Notes under the pieces: generated by a model | What the model was told of the DNA's origin: nothing | The model's input: the letters and a program-made list of their open reading frames with translations, nothing else | Databases searched by the model: none | NCBI GenBank assembly: GCA_018241405.1 | Contig: JAFEDY010000026.1 | Location: 120,986-184,985, forward strand | Origin: Pseudomonadota bacterium | Lineage (GTDB): Bacteria; Pseudomonadota; Gammaproteobacteria; Burkholderiales; Burkholderiaceae_C | Direction of reading: 5' to 3' | Length of the DNA stretch: 64,000 nt | Shown here: piece by piece, positions 47,030-59,239 of the stretch | Layout: every line of letters begins with the position of its first letter | How positions within the stretch are numbered: position 1 is the first letter of the stretch | Position numbers and translations under genes: made by a program

Positions 47030-48769
47030 ATGGCTTCCGTAGATCCCGCTCATAAGGTGGCTCAGCCCGTTGCGCTTCCAGGCTTGGCACGCGCACTGAT
47101 GTCGGTGGGCAAGCTGAACCAGAAGGCCGCCGAAGAAATCTACAAGAAGTCACAGACTCAACGCAGCAGCTTCATTGCCGAACTGATTGAGTCCAGCACC
47201 ATCAGTTCCAGCGAGCTTGCCCACACGGTCTCTTCCATATTTGGAGCGCCGCTGGTGGACGTAGAGGCCCTCGATCGCCACCGTTTGCCCAAGGATTTGC
47301 TGGATCTCAAGCTGTGTCAAGCCTATAGGGTGGTGCCCCTGGGAAAGCGCAGCAATCGCCTGATCGTGGCCACGGCCGACCCGACCAATCAGGAGGCCGC
47401 GGAAAAGATCAAGTTCGCCACACAGGTAGGCGTGGATTGGATCGTGGCCGAGTACCACAAACTGATCCAACTGGTGGATGCCACCACGAAGAGCGGCAGC
47501 GAGGCCCTGGAGAGCATCGTCAGCGGCGGTGATTTTGAGTTTGGCGACATCTCGGTCGAGGAGGCCCCGGAGGAAAATTCCGACGGCCCGCCGAATGAGG
47601 TAGAAGACGCGCCCGTCGTACGTTTTTTGCATAAGATGCTGCTTGATGCGTTCAATATGCGCGCATCCGACCTGCATTTCGAACCCTACGAGCACAACTA
47701 CCGTGTGCGCTTTCGTATCGACGGCGAGCTCCGCGAGATCGCCTCTCCCCCAATTGCCATCAAGGAGAAGCTGGCCTCGCGCATCAAGGTGATTTCGCGC
47801 CTGGACATCTCGGAAAAACGCGTCCCGCAGGATGGTCGCATGAAGCTCAAGGTGGGGCCGGACCGCGTGATCGACTTTCGCGTGAGCACCCTGCCCACGC
47901 TGTTCGGCGAAAAGATCGTGATCCGTATCCTCGACCCGAGCAGCGCCAAGCTGGGCATCGACGCGCTCGGCTATGAGCCCGAGGAAAAGGAGCGCCTGCT
48001 GCAGGCCATCAACCGGCCCTACGGCATGATTCTGGTGACAGGCCCCACGGGCTCGGGCAAGACCGTGTCGCTCTACACCTGCCTAAACCTGCTGAACAAG
48101 CCCGGGGTCAACATTGCCACGGCCGAGGATCCTTCGGAAATCAACCTGCCCGGCGTGAACCAGGTGAACGTGAACGAGAAGGCGGGGCTGACCTTTGCCA
48201 CTGCCCTGAAGGCCTTTCTGCGCCAGGATCCGGACATCATCATGGTGGGTGAAATCCGCGACCTGGAGACTGCCGACATCTCCATCAAAGCCGCCCAGAC
48301 GGGCCACTTGGTGCTGTCCACACTGCACACCAACGATGCGCCGACCACGCTCACGCGCATGCGCAACATGGGCATTGCGCCATTCAACATCGCCTCCAGC
48401 GTGATCCTGATCACGGCGCAGCGGCTGGCGCGGCGCCTGTGCCCCAACTGCAAGGAGCCGGCCGACATACCGCATGAAACCCTGCTGGAGGCGGGATACA
48501 AGGACGAGGACATCGACGGCTCCTGGGTCACCTACAGGCCCGTGGGTTGCTCGGCCTGCAACAACGGCTACAAGGGCCGTGTCGGAATCTACCAGGTGAT
48601 GCCGGTGTCCGAGGAAACCCAGCGCATCATCCTGCGCGACGGCAGCGCCCTGGACATCGCCGCGCAGGCGCGCCTGGAGGGCGTGCGCAGCCTGCGCGAT
48701 GCGGGGCTGCACAAGGCCAGGATGGGCCTGACCTCGCTGGAAGAGGTTCTGGCCGTCACCAACGAATAA
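47030..48769 (+). CDS. pilB: Type IV pilus extension ATPase PilB
   Basis: This 579-residue hexameric ATPase drives pilus extension. It has an N-terminal MshEN-type domain (about 1-150), then the motor: Walker A GPTGSGKT (338-345), an Asp box, Walker B region (DPDIIMVGEIRD) and a His box. A tetracysteine zinc site near the C terminus (RRLCPNCKEP, GCSACNNGYKG) follows. The ATG at 47030 gives typical PilB length; an ATG at 46985 is an alternative. pilC and pilD follow directly. Confidence 0.97.
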   Translation: MASVDPAHKVAQPVALPGLARALMSVGKLNQKAAEEIYKKSQTQRSSFIAELIESSTISSSELAHTVSSIFGAPLVDVEALDRHRLPKDLLDLKLCQAYRVVPLGKRSNRLIVATADPTNQEAAEKIKFATQVGVDWIVAEYHKLIQLVDATTKSGSEALESIVSGGDFEFGDISVEEAPEENSDGPPNEVEDAPVVRFLHKMLLDAFNMRASDLHFEPYEHNYRVRFRIDGELREIASPPIAIKEKLASRIKVISRLDISEKRVPQDGRMKLKVGPDRVIDFRVSTLPTLFGEKIVIRILDPSSAKLGIDALGYEPEEKERLLQAINRPYGMILVTGPTGSGKTVSLYTCLNLLNKPGVNIATAEDPSEINLPGVNQVNVNEKAGLTFATALKAFLRQDPDIIMVGEIRDLETADISIKAAQTGHLVLSTLHTNDAPTTLTRMRNMGIAPFNIASSVILITAQRLARRLCPNCKEPADIPHETLLEAGYKDEDIDGSWVTYRPVGCSACNNGYKGRVGIYQVMPVSEETQRIILRDGSALDIAAQARLEGVRSLRDAGLHKARMGLTSLEEVLAVTNE

Positions 48770-48790
48770 ATTTCTGAACGAGAAGACACC

Positions 48791-50008
48791 ATGGCGACCA
48801 TTGCATCGAGGGACATCAAGGACTTTGTCTTTGAATGGGAGGGCAAGGACCGCAGCGGCAAGGTCGTGCGCGGCGAGGTCCGGGCCGCCGGCGAGAACCA
48901 GGTCAAGGCGACCCTGCGCCGCCAGGGCGTGCTGCCCACCAAGATCAAGAAGCGCCGGATGAGCACGGGCAAGAAGATCAAGCCCAAGGACATCGCCCTG
49001 TTCACGCGCCAGATGGCGACGATGATGAAGGCCGGCGTACCGCTGTTGCAGTCGTTCGACATCGTGGGGCGCGGCAACACCAATGCGAGCGTAACCAAGC
49101 TGCTCAACGACATCCGGGTGGATGTGGAGACCGGCACCTCGCTGAACGCCGCGTTCCGCAAATATCCCATGTACTTCGACAGCCTGTATTGCAACCTGGT
49201 GGAGGCGGGTGAGGCGGCCGGTATTCTGGAGGCGCTGCTGGACCGCCTGGCCACCTATATGGAGAAGACCGAGGCCATCAAGTCCAAGATCCGCTCGGCC
49301 CTGATGTACCCGATCTCGGTGCTGGTCGTCGCCTTCGTCGTGGTCACGGTGATCATGATCTTCGTGATTCCCGCGTTCAAGGAGGTGTTCACCTCCTTCG
49401 GCGCCGATCTGCCCGCTCCCACGCTGTTGGTAATGGCGATCAGTGAATTCTTCGTCTCCTATTGGTGGCTGATTTTCGGCGCGATAGGCGGGGGGTTTTA
49501 CTTTTTCATGCAGGCCTGGCGGCGCAGCGAAAAGATGCAGCGCACCATGGACCGCTTCCTGCTGAAGATGCCCATCTTTGGTGCCCTGATCGAAAAATCC
49601 TGCGTGGCGCGCTGGACGCGCACCCTGTCCACCATGTTCGCCGCCGGCGTGCCGCTGGTCGAGGCCCTGGACTCCGTGGGCGGCGCCTCGGGCAACTCGG
49701 TGTATGCCATCGCCACCGAAAAGATCCAGCAGGAAGTTTCCACCGGCACCAGCCTGACGGCGGCCATGGGCAATGCCAACGTATTCCCCTCCATGGTGTT
49801 GCAAATGTGCGCCATCGGCGAGGAGTCGGGCTCTATCGACCACATGCTGGGCAAGGCGGCCGATTTCTACGAGTCCGAGGTCGACGAAATGGTCGCCGGC
49901 CTGTCCAGCCTCATGGAGCCCATCATCATCGTCTTCCTGGGCACGCTCATCGGCGGCATCGTGGTCTCCATGTACCTGCCCATCTTCAAGCTGGGGCAAG
50001 TGGTCTGA
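48791..50008 (+). CDS. pilC: Type IV pilus inner-membrane platform protein PilC
   Basis: This 405-residue membrane protein forms the platform on which PilB works. It contains two GspF-type repeats (about 70-195 and 275-395), each with a membrane helix; the first is LFTRQMATMMKAGVPLLQ and the second WTRTLSTMFAAGVPLVEAL. A central helix lies near 220. The stop overlaps the pilD start (TGATG), so translation is coupled. Confidence 0.97.
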   Translation: MATIASRDIKDFVFEWEGKDRSGKVVRGEVRAAGENQVKATLRRQGVLPTKIKKRRMSTGKKIKPKDIALFTRQMATMMKAGVPLLQSFDIVGRGNTNASVTKLLNDIRVDVETGTSLNAAFRKYPMYFDSLYCNLVEAGEAAGILEALLDRLATYMEKTEAIKSKIRSALMYPISVLVVAFVVVTVIMIFVIPAFKEVFTSFGADLPAPTLLVMAISEFFVSYWWLIFGAIGGGFYFFMQAWRRSEKMQRTMDRFLLKMPIFGALIEKSCVARWTRTLSTMFAAGVPLVEALDSVGGASGNSVYAIATEKIQQEVSTGTSLTAAMGNANVFPSMVLQMCAIGEESGSIDHMLGKAADFYESEVDEMVAGLSSLMEPIIIVFLGTLIGGIVVSMYLPIFKLGQVV

Positions 50009-50889
50009 TGCTGGGTTCGGTGTTTGCGGATGCCGCGCTCGCCGGCGTCCTGGGTCTGCTGATCGGCAGCTTCTTGAACGTAGTCATCCACCGACTGCCG
50101 CGCATGATGGAGCGGCAATGGGCCGCCGAATGCGCACAATACGCCCAGGATGCCGGGCTGCCGGCGCCGGGCGGCACGGCCGCTGCGCCAGAGGTGCCCT
50201 TCAACCTGCTCACGCCACGCTCACGCTGCCCCTCCTGCGGGCATGAGATCCGTTGGTACGAGAACATCCCCGTGCTCAGCTACCTGGCCCTGCGCGGTCG
50301 TTGCGCGGCCTGCGGCACGCGTATCAGCCTGCGCTATCCGCTGGTTGAACTGGCCACCGCCGCTCTGTTCTATGCCTGCGCCATGCGCTGGGGCTGGTCT
50401 TTCACCACGCTGGCCTGGTGCGGCTTCTGCGCGGCGCTGGTGGTCCTGGCCCTGATCGACTGGGACACAACCCTGCTGCCCGACGACATTACCCTGCCCC
50501 TGCTGTGGGCCGGGCTGCTGGCCGCGGCGCTGCGCTGGACCAGCGTGCAGCCGGTGGACGCGGTGATCGGCGCCGCAGCGGGCTATGTGTCGCTGTGGCT
50601 GGTCTACTGGGGTTTCAAGCTTGCCACCGGCAAGGAAGGCATGGGCTATGGCGACTTCAAGCTGTTCGCAGCGCTGGGCGCATGGTTTGGCTGGCAGGCC
50701 CTGGTGCCCATCATCCTCATGGCCTCGGTCATAGGCGCCATCGTCGGCATTGCCATGAAGCTCGCCAGCAGCCTGCGCGAGGGCAAGTACGTACCCTTCG
50801 GCCCATTTCTCGTTGGTGCGGGTCTGGCCGCCATGCTGTGGGGGCCGGCGCGCATCATGCAGGCCATTTTCTCCACCCTGGGGCTGTGA
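50008..50889 (+). CDS. pilD: Prepilin peptidase/N-methyltransferase PilD
   Basis: This 293-residue polytopic membrane enzyme cleaves the leader of type IV prepilins and methylates the new N terminus. The zinc-binding cysteines are Cys74, Cys77, Cys99 and Cys102. The two catalytic aspartates are in ALIDWD (near residue 151) and GMGYGD (Asp216). The helix GLLIGSFLNVVIHRLP at the start is conserved. Overlaps on both sides (TGATG) link it to pilC and coaE. Confidence 0.97.
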   Translation: MLGSVFADAALAGVLGLLIGSFLNVVIHRLPRMMERQWAAECAQYAQDAGLPAPGGTAAAPEVPFNLLTPRSRCPSCGHEIRWYENIPVLSYLALRGRCAACGTRISLRYPLVELATAALFYACAMRWGWSFTTLAWCGFCAALVVLALIDWDTTLLPDDITLPLLWAGLLAAALRWTSVQPVDAVIGAAAGYVSLWLVYWGFKLATGKEGMGYGDFKLFAALGAWFGWQALVPIILMASVIGAIVGIAMKLASSLREGKYVPFGPFLVGAGLAAMLWGPARIMQAIFSTLGL

Positions 50890-51521
50890 TGGCCGGCATA
50901 GCCAGCGCCGCCCATGCTCAGCCCGTGCGCCTGGGCGTGACCGGTGGCATCGGCAGCGGCAAGAGCACCTTTGCCGCCATGCTGCGGGACTGCGGCGCAG
51001 CGCTGATCGATGCCGACGCCATTGCACGCTCGCTGACTCTGCCGGGCGGCGCAGCCATAGACGCCATCCGCCGCCAGTTTGGCCCCGACTTCATTGACAC
51101 CCAGGGCGCGCTGGACCGCGAACGCATGCGCACCCTGGTGTTTGCCGACGCGGGCGCCAAGGGGCGCCTCGAGGCCATCCTCCACCCCCTGGTGGGCGAC
51201 GCCATCGCACAGGCCACGGCCGCCGCAAGCCAGGCGGGCCACGGCCTCATCGTCCTCGACATACCGCTGCTGACCGAGTCCGAGCGCTGGCCGCGCATGC
51301 TTGATGCCGTGCTCGTCGTCGACTGCCGCGAGGCCACGCAGGTCGCGCGCGTGCGTTCGCGCAGCGGCCTGAGCGAAAATGCCGTGCGCGCCATCATGGC
51401 CACGCAAAGCAGCCGCGCCCGGCGCCGCGCGGCTGCCGATTTCGTGGTCTACAACGAGGGACTGGCGCTGACGGATTTGCACACAATGGCGCGCCGGATC
51501 GCCTCCCTGTTCGGGCTATGA
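50889..51521 (+). CDS. coaE: Dephospho-CoA kinase
   Basis: This 210-residue enzyme phosphorylates dephospho-CoA in the last step of coenzyme A synthesis. The P-loop reads GIGSGKST (20-27) after LGVTG. DADAIARSLTLPG, LDIPLLTES and VVDCREATQVARVRSR are typical CoaE segments. The first ten residues are a short Ala-rich extension. The start overlaps the pilD stop; coaE next to pilD is widespread in proteobacteria. Confidence 0.97.
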   Translation: MAGIASAAHAQPVRLGVTGGIGSGKSTFAAMLRDCGAALIDADAIARSLTLPGGAAIDAIRRQFGPDFIDTQGALDRERMRTLVFADAGAKGRLEAILHPLVGDAIAQATAAASQAGHGLIVLDIPLLTESERWPRMLDAVLVVDCREATQVARVRSRSGLSENAVRAIMATQSSRARRRAAADFVVYNEGLALTDLHTMARRIASLFGL

Positions 51522-51552
51522 TGCAAGCGCCCCGATACCGGAAGCTCCAAGC

Positions 51553-52308
51553 GTGATCCTTTACGAATACCCTTTCAACGAACGCCTGAGAACCTATCTG
51601 CGGCTGGAGCAGTTGTTTCAACGCCTGGGCGAGCTCATCGCGCGCACGCATCCACTCGACCACCACTATGCGCTGGTGACCATATTCGAGGTCATGGACG
51701 TGGCAGCACGCGCCGATCTCAAGTCGGACGTACTCAAGGACCTGGAGAAGCACAAGCTCCAGCTCGACGGATACCGCGGCAACCCGTCAATCTCCGAGGC
51801 GGTGCTCGACGGCGTGATCGCCCAGCTCGACCAGTGCTTTGCCATGCTCAACGCGCAAAACGGCAAGGCCGGCCATGCGCTGACCGAGAACGACTGGCTC
51901 ATGAGCATACGCAGCCGCGTGGGCATTCCAGGCGGCACCTGCGGCTTCGACCTGCCAGCCTACTATGCTTGGCAGCACCTCCCGCCACAGGCGCGCCAGC
52001 ACGATCTACATGGCTGGGCCGCTACCCTGGCTCCGCTGGCCGAGGCCGTCTACCTGCTGTTGCGCCTGCTGCGCGACTCGGGCCTGCCGCAAAAGGTTGC
52101 CGCCGAACGCGGCCAATTCCAGCAAAACCTGCCCCAGGGCCGCAGTTTCCAATTGCTGCGTCTGCGCATAGACCCCGCCCTGGAACTTATTCCCGAGATC
52201 AGCGGCAACCGCCTCATCGTCTCCGTGCGGCTGATGCGCCAAGAGGAAGGCGGCAAGCTGGTACCCAGCAGTGAGGATGCGGCCTTCGAGCTGACGCTGT
52301 GCTCCTGA
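51553..52308 (+). CDS. zapD: Cell division protein ZapD
   Basis: This 251-residue protein crosslinks FtsZ filaments at the division ring. The start MILYEYPFNERLRTYLRLE and the middle GTCGFDLPAYYAW segment are diagnostic of ZapD (formerly YacF). The start is GTG at 51553, fixed by the conserved N terminus. yacG follows with one base between stop and start. Confidence 0.96.
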   Translation: MILYEYPFNERLRTYLRLEQLFQRLGELIARTHPLDHHYALVTIFEVMDVAARADLKSDVLKDLEKHKLQLDGYRGNPSISEAVLDGVIAQLDQCFAMLNAQNGKAGHALTENDWLMSIRSRVGIPGGTCGFDLPAYYAWQHLPPQARQHDLHGWAATLAPLAEAVYLLLRLLRDSGLPQKVAAERGQFQQNLPQGRSFQLLRLRIDPALELIPEISGNRLIVSVRLMRQEEGGKLVPSSEDAAFELTLCS

Positions 52309-52309
52309 G

Positions 52310-52516
52310 ATGACCAGTCCAGCCGCGCCACGCACCGTCCCCTGCCCCACCTGCGGCGGGCCCAGCCTGTTCAGCCCGGCCAACTCCTACCGGCCGTTCT
52401 GCAGCCAGCGCTGCCGGCAGATCGACCTGGGTGCCTGGGCGGCAGAAGACTTTCGCATGCCGGCCGAGGCGCCACCCGAGGACGCCGAGTTCGGCGACCC
52501 CAAGCGCCAAGCTTGA
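52310..52516 (+). CDS. yacG: DNA gyrase inhibitor YacG
   Basis: This 68-residue zinc protein inhibits gyrase by binding GyrB. The zinc ligands are in VPCPTCGG and FCSQRC, and the DLGAWAAEDFRMP segment follows. It is the last gene of the pil-coaE-zapD-yacG run; a hairpin repeat copy lies between it and the convergent mutT-like gene. Confidence 0.96.
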   Translation: MTSPAAPRTVPCPTCGGPSLFSPANSYRPFCSQRCRQIDLGAWAAEDFRMPAEAPPEDAEFGDPKRQA

Positions 52517-52533
52517 GCGCAAGTCATATCCAG

Positions 52534-52578
52534 TTCTAGCGCCCGCCTTACAAGCGCAGGCAGCTATTCTTTTTGATT
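52534..52578 (+). repeat. Hairpin repeat copy 10
   Basis: This copy lies between the convergent yacG and mutT-like genes. CTAGCGCCCGCCTTACAAGC then GCAGGCAGCTATTC. Its tail reaches the mutT-like stop codon. In this position the hairpin could act as a weak bidirectional terminator. Confidence 0.75.
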
Positions 52579-53017
52579 AAAAAGCGAGTTGCGAGGCATC
52601 GAACGACTCGCCGCGCTCCTCGGCCAGCCACTGCAGCACCGGGTAGGCGCCGGGCAAAACCGGCCGCACCTGCAGCGGCCAATGCTGCCAGCTCATGGTC
52701 TGGCCTTCACGCATCTCGAATTCGCCGCTCCACTGGTACACCTTGCACCAGTGCAGGCGCACCAGGGCATGGGGGTAGTCGTGCTCGGTGACCTTCCAGG
52801 TTTCGGCGGGCCCTATGGTCACGCCCAACTCCTCGATGAGCTCGCGGCGCAGCGCCTGCTCCACGGTCTCGCCGGCCTCGATCTTGCCGCCCGGGAACTC
52901 CCAGTAGCCGGCGTAGGGCTTGCCTGCGGGCCGGGTGGACAGCAGCAGCGCGCCGTCCGCACGCAGCAGGATACCGACGGCGACCTCGGTGTGCTTGCGC
53001 TTGCCCTGCCCGCTCAT
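52577..53017 (-). CDS. MutT-like Nudix hydrolase (probable 8-oxo-dGTP diphosphatase)
   Basis: This 146-residue Nudix enzyme has [14 protein letters not shown] with RELIEELGV (about residues 35-58), and the YWEFPGGK lead and final PVLQWLAEE seen in MutT. The role is cleaning 8-oxo-dGTP from the nucleotide pool. The ATG at 53017 overlaps the stop of the DUF815 gene (ATGA). It is the last of the secA-argJ-DUF815-mutT set, a common Burkholderiales order that supports the MutT call. Confidence 0.92.
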   Translation of the reverse strand: MSGQGKRKHTEVAVGILLRADGALLLSTRPAGKPYAGYWEFPGGKIEAGETVEQALRRELIEELGVTIGPAETWKVTEHDYPHALVRLHWCKVYQWSGEFEMREGQTMSWQHWPLQVRPVLPGAYPVLQWLAEERGESFDASQLAF

Positions 53018-53886
53018 GCGCCCTGGCGCCCCGCGAAGTCGCGTGCGAATTGGTAGGCCACGCGGCCGCTGCGCGAGCCGCGCTCCAGCGCCCACACCAG
53101 GGCCTGGGGGCGGGCGGCGTCAATGTCCTGTGGCGCCACGCCCAGCGCGGATAGCCATTGGGCGACGATGGCCAGGTACTCGTCCTGGCTGAAGGGGTAG
53201 AAGCTGACCCACAGGCCGAAGCGCTCGGACAGCGAGATCTTTTCCTCGATCACCTCGCCAGGGTGGATCTCGCCGTCGGCCGAGGTGCTGTAGCTCAGGT
53301 TGTCCTTCATCTGCTCGGGCAACAGGTGGCGGCGGTTGCTGGTGGCGTAGATCAGCACGTTGGGCGTGCTGGCCGCCACCGAGCCGTCCAGGATGGACTT
53401 GAGCGCCTTGTAGCCGCCCTCGCCCTCCTCGAAGCTCAGATCGTCGCAGTAGATGATGAACTTCTCGGGCCGGTCCGAGACCACCTCCACGATGTCGGGC
53501 AGATCGGTCAGGTCGGCCTTGTCCACCTCGATCAGGCGCAGGCCCTGGGCAGCGTAGCTATTCAGGCAGGCTTTGATGAGCGAGGACTTGCCCGTGCCGC
53601 GCGCGCCCGTCAGCAGCACGTTGTTGGCCGTCCTGCCATCGACGAACTGCTGGGTGTTGCGCTCTATCTTCTCCTTCTGCGCGTCGATCTCCTTGAGATC
53701 CGACAGGCGCATGCCGGCCACATGGCGCACGGGTTCAAGCACGCCATGGCCGCCGCTGCGTCGGCGGTAACGCCAGGCAATGGCGGCCTCCCAGTCGGGC
53801 GCCGACAGCGGCCGGGGCAGCACGGCCTCGATGCGGGAGATGAGCTGCTCGGCGCGCGCGATCAGCTGGTCAAACTTATCGGTCAT
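53014..53886 (-). CDS. DUF815 family ATP-binding protein
   Basis: This 290-residue AAA-like ATPase of the DUF815 family has Walker [13 protein letters not shown] (about 93-104) and a Walker B-like [10 protein letters not shown] (about 145-154). [11 protein letters not shown] is a sensor-1-like element. The biochemical function of the family is not established. It lies between argJ and the mutT-like gene, overlapping the latter by four bases. Confidence 0.93.
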   Translation of the reverse strand: MTDKFDQLIARAEQLISRIEAVLPRPLSAPDWEAAIAWRYRRRSGGHGVLEPVRHVAGMRLSDLKEIDAQKEKIERNTQQFVDGRTANNVLLTGARGTGKSSLIKACLNSYAAQGLRLIEVDKADLTDLPDIVEVVSDRPEKFIIYCDDLSFEEGEGGYKALKSILDGSVAASTPNVLIYATSNRRHLLPEQMKDNLSYSTSADGEIHPGEVIEEKISLSERFGLWVSFYPFSQDEYLAIVAQWLSALGVAPQDIDAARPQALVWALERGSRSGRVAYQFARDFAGRQGA

Positions 53887-53890
53887 TGAT

Positions 53891-53934
53891 GGCTCTAACG
53901 CTTATCCAGCAAGCGCTGGCAGCTATAAAAATTT
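53891..53934 (+). repeat. Hairpin repeat copy 11, touching a stop codon
   Basis: GGCTCTAACGCTTATCCAGC, AAGCGCTGGCAGCTATAAAA, then ATTT. This is the cleanest whole copy. It fills the gap between argJ and the DUF815 gene, and its last base is the final base of the argJ stop codon. Confidence 0.85.
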
Positions 53935-55163
53935 CAGGAGCGGTAGTCGGCGTTGATGGTCACGTAGTCGTGGCTCAGATCGCAGGTCCAGACCGTGTCC
54001 GCCGCAACGCCGCGCCCCAGCACCACGCGCACGGTGATTTCCTGCTGCTGCATCACGCGCTGGCCGTCCTCCTCGCGGTACGCGGAGTTGCGCCCGCCCT
54101 GCACGGCCACATGCACGTCGTCCAGGTACAGGTCGATCAGGGTCTGGTCCAGGTCGGCAATGCCCGCGTAACCCACGGCCGCCAGGATGCGGCCCAGGTT
54201 CGGGTCGCTGGCGAAGAAGGCCGTCTTGACCAGCGGCGAATGCGCGATGGCGTAGGCCACCTGCCGGCATTCCTCGCCGGTCTTGCCGCCTTCGACGCGC
54301 ACGGTGATGAACTTGGTCGCGCCCTCGCCGTCGCGCACGATGGCCTGGGCCAGCTGCTGCACCACCTGCAGCAGGGCTGCCTTGAGCGCCTGACCCTCGG
54401 CGCTGTCGAGCGCGGTGATGGGTGCATGCGCCGCCTTGTGCGTGGCGATGAGCACGAAGGAATCGTTGGTGCTGGTGTCGCCGTCAATCGTCACGCGGTT
54501 GAAGGACTGGTCGGCCAGCTCGCGCACCAGCGGGCGCAGCAGCTCGGGCGCAATGCTGGCATCCGTCGCCAGAAAGCCCAGCATGGTCGCCATGTTGGGC
54601 CGGATCATGCCCGCGCCCTTGGAGATGCCGGTGACCGTGACCATGGCGCCACCGATCTGCAACTGCGTGCTGAAGGCCTTAGGGACAGTGTCGGTGGTCA
54701 TGATGCCCTCGGCCGCGCGCGCCCAGTGCGCGCCCTGGGCGTCGGCCAGCGCCGCAGGCAGGGCCGCGGCGATGCGCTCGTGCGGCAGCGGCTCCATGAT
54801 CACGCCGGTGGAAAACGGCAGCACCTGACTGGCATCCAGCCCCAGCAGTCCCCCCAGCGCCACACAGGTGGCGCGCGCACGCGCCAGGCCGTCGTCGCCC
54901 GTGCCGGCGTTGGCGTTGCCGGTGTTGATCACCATGGCACGGATCGCCTGACCGCCGTCCAGATGCTCGCGGCAGACCTGCACTGGCGCGGCGCAGAAAC
55001 GGTTCTGCGTGAACACGCCGGCCACCGTGCTGCCCTCGTCGAGCAGGAACACGGTCAAGTCCTTGCGGTTGGCCTTGCGCACGCCGGCCTCGGCGACGCC
55101 GATGCGCACGCCGGCGACGGGGTGCAGGTTCTGGGCGATGGGGGCGGAGAGATTCACGGGCAT
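53934..55163 (-). CDS. argJ: Glutamate N-acetyltransferase / amino-acid acetyltransferase ArgJ
   Basis: This 409-residue enzyme moves acetyl from N-acetylornithine to glutamate in the arginine cycle. Like all ArgJ, it is an Ntn-type protein that should self-cleave before the Thr of NMATMLGF (near residue 190), giving two chains. Conserved segments include [21 protein letters not shown] and [16 protein letters not shown]. The ATG at 55163 is chosen. Whether it is mono- or bifunctional cannot be told from sequence. Confidence 0.97.
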   Translation of the reverse strand: MPVNLSAPIAQNLHPVAGVRIGVAEAGVRKANRKDLTVFLLDEGSTVAGVFTQNRFCAAPVQVCREHLDGGQAIRAMVINTGNANAGTGDDGLARARATCVALGGLLGLDASQVLPFSTGVIMEPLPHERIAAALPAALADAQGAHWARAAEGIMTTDTVPKAFSTQLQIGGAMVTVTGISKGAGMIRPNMATMLGFLATDASIAPELLRPLVRELADQSFNRVTIDGDTSTNDSFVLIATHKAAHAPITALDSAEGQALKAALLQVVQQLAQAIVRDGEGATKFITVRVEGGKTGEECRQVAYAIAHSPLVKTAFFASDPNLGRILAAVGYAGIADLDQTLIDLYLDDVHVAVQGGRNSAYREEDGQRVMQQQEITVRVVLGRGVAADTVWTCDLSHDYVTINADYRS

Positions 55164-55182
55164 GGGTCGTCTTCCTTGAAAA

Positions 55183-55209
55183 ATGCAAAACACGGGCCGC
55201 AGCCCGTGT
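55183..55209 (-). terminator. Intrinsic terminator of secA
   Basis: ACACGGGC/GCCCGTGT with loop CGCA is followed on the minus strand by TTTTGCATTTTT, 18 bases after the secA stop and before argJ. Confidence 0.88.
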
Positions 55210-55226
55210 CATTTATGGTCGCGCCA

Positions 55227-57986
<2,760 letters not shown>

Positions 57987-58229
57987 GCAAGCACGACCGC
58001 GCTGCACGCACGCAAAGCGGCAGAGCGACCGGAATCCCTAAGATGAAGTGAATTCAGATGGGGCGTTCGCCCCCAAATTGCAAGTGCCTGCAACCAGCGT
58101 GGCGAGCCCGGAACCAGTAATTCTACCTTTGCACCATGAAGGCCCGACATCGACGGCGTGCGCCCAACGCACTTCCGCAATAATTGCCCCGCTCATTTGC
58201 CCTCCCTGCTGGTCCTCAAGTCCATCGCC

Positions 58230-58529
58230 ATGAACCGCCGCCACTATGCCATCTCGCTGCACCAGGCAACGCAGGAATCACCGACCCTGGCTCGCCTTGC
58301 GGCATTGACACGCGATTCCAGCGAGCGCCTAAAGGCCATAGAAAGCCTGATGCCCCCCATGCTGCGACCAGCCGTGCAGGCCGGACCGATCGAAGGGAGC
58401 AGTTGGTGCCTGCTGGTCAGCAGCAATGCCGCGGCCGCCAAGGTCCGCCAGTTACTGCCCGCATTTCAGGCGCATCTGCGCAGCCGCGGGTGGGAGGTGG
58501 CATCCATTCGCCTGAAAATCCAGAAGTGA
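58230..58529 (+). CDS. DciA-like (DUF721) protein
   Basis: This 99-residue protein matches the DUF721/DciA pattern: a helical N-terminal part (ESPTLARLAALTRDSSERLKA) and a KH-like fold with WCLLVSSNAAAAKVRQLLPAF and LRSRGWEVASIRLKI. DciA proteins help load the replicative helicase DnaB in bacteria without DnaC. The gene is short for the family and the match is by pattern only. It is divergent from secA, the usual place in Burkholderiales. Confidence 0.75.
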   Translation: MNRRHYAISLHQATQESPTLARLAALTRDSSERLKAIESLMPPMLRPAVQAGPIEGSSWCLLVSSNAAAAKVRQLLPAFQAHLRSRGWEVASIRLKIQK

Positions 58530-58530
58530 A

Positions 58531-58564
58531 AAAGCCCCTCAAGTGTTCATCCTTGAGGGGCTTT
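58531..58564. terminator. Bidirectional terminator between dciA-like gene and tRNA-Thr
   Basis: A 13-bp perfect stem AAAGCCCCTCAAG/CTTGAGGGGCTTT has an 8-base loop. The better T run (five T) is on the minus strand, after the tRNA-Thr gene; on the plus strand it follows the dciA-like stop directly. Confidence 0.85.
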
Positions 58565-58575
58565 GTTGGGGCGAA

Positions 58576-58651
58576 TGGTGCCGGTTGTCGGATTCGAACT
58601 GACGACCTACCGCTTACAAGGCGGGTGCTCTACCAACTGAGCTAAACCGGC
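58576..58651 (-). tRNA. tRNA-Thr (anticodon TGT)
   Basis: A 76-base tRNA with encoded CCA. On the minus strand it has acceptor arm GCCGGTT/AACCGGC, D arm TAGCTCAGTTGGTAGAGC, anticodon loop CTTGTAA (anticodon TGT, reading ACA), and T arm TCAGTTCGAATCCGA. The top pair of the anticodon stem is C-U. It resembles E. coli thrU. Confidence 0.95.
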
Positions 58652-58697
58652 GAAGGCAGCATTCTAGCCGGCAAAAATACGGCTTGGCCCCACCTTC

Positions 58698-59204
58698 CTA
58701 CTTGATGCGTTTGAGTGCCGGCCGGCGGCCACCACCCGATGGGTGAGGTGGTTGAGGCGTATCCTTGTCCGCCCCCTCGCCTGCCGGACGGTCGACGGAC
58801 TGCAACTGCACGGGAGGGCGTTCCGGCCCCACGGCCCCAGCAGAGCGAGTCAGCGCGCCACCCGACTTGTCGCCCCCTCCTTCATCGTCAAGCGGGAACG
58901 CCATGCCTTGGCCGTTCTCGCGCGCATAGATGGCAATGACGCGGTGCACCGGCACCAGCAGGTCGCAGGGCTTGCCGCCAAAGCGCGCCTTGAATTCAAT
59001 GAAGTCGTTGCCCAGCTGCAGGCCGCTGGTGGCCTCATAGCTGACATTGAGCACGATTTCGCCGTTGTTGACGTAGTCGCGCGGCACCTGCACCGAGTCA
59101 TTCACGCGCACCACCAGATAGGGCGTGAAGCCGTTGTCCGTGCACCATTCGTACAGAGCGCGGATCAGGTAGGGGCGCGTAGAGGGATAGTCCTGAGCAT
59201 TCAT
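58698..59204 (-). CDS. sspB: ClpXP specificity-enhancing factor SspB
   Basis: This 168-residue adaptor delivers ssrA-tagged proteins to ClpXP. The folded part (1-110) has YPSTRPYLIRALYEWCTDNGFTPY, NVSYEATSGLQLGND and FEFKARFGGKP. The tail is low-complexity, with GGRRPALKRIK at the very end, which is the ClpX-binding tip. A second ATG one codon upstream is possible. sspA lies just upstream on the same strand, the normal sspAB order. Confidence 0.96.
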   Translation of the reverse strand: MNAQDYPSTRPYLIRALYEWCTDNGFTPYLVVRVNDSVQVPRDYVNNGEIVLNVSYEATSGLQLGNDFIEFKARFGGKPCDLLVPVHRVIAIYARENGQGMAFPLDDEGGGDKSGGALTRSAGAVGPERPPVQLQSVDRPAGEGADKDTPQPPHPSGGGRRPALKRIK

Positions 59205-59239
59205 CATGCGCTGGGAGAATACGGTTGGCGCGAATCGGC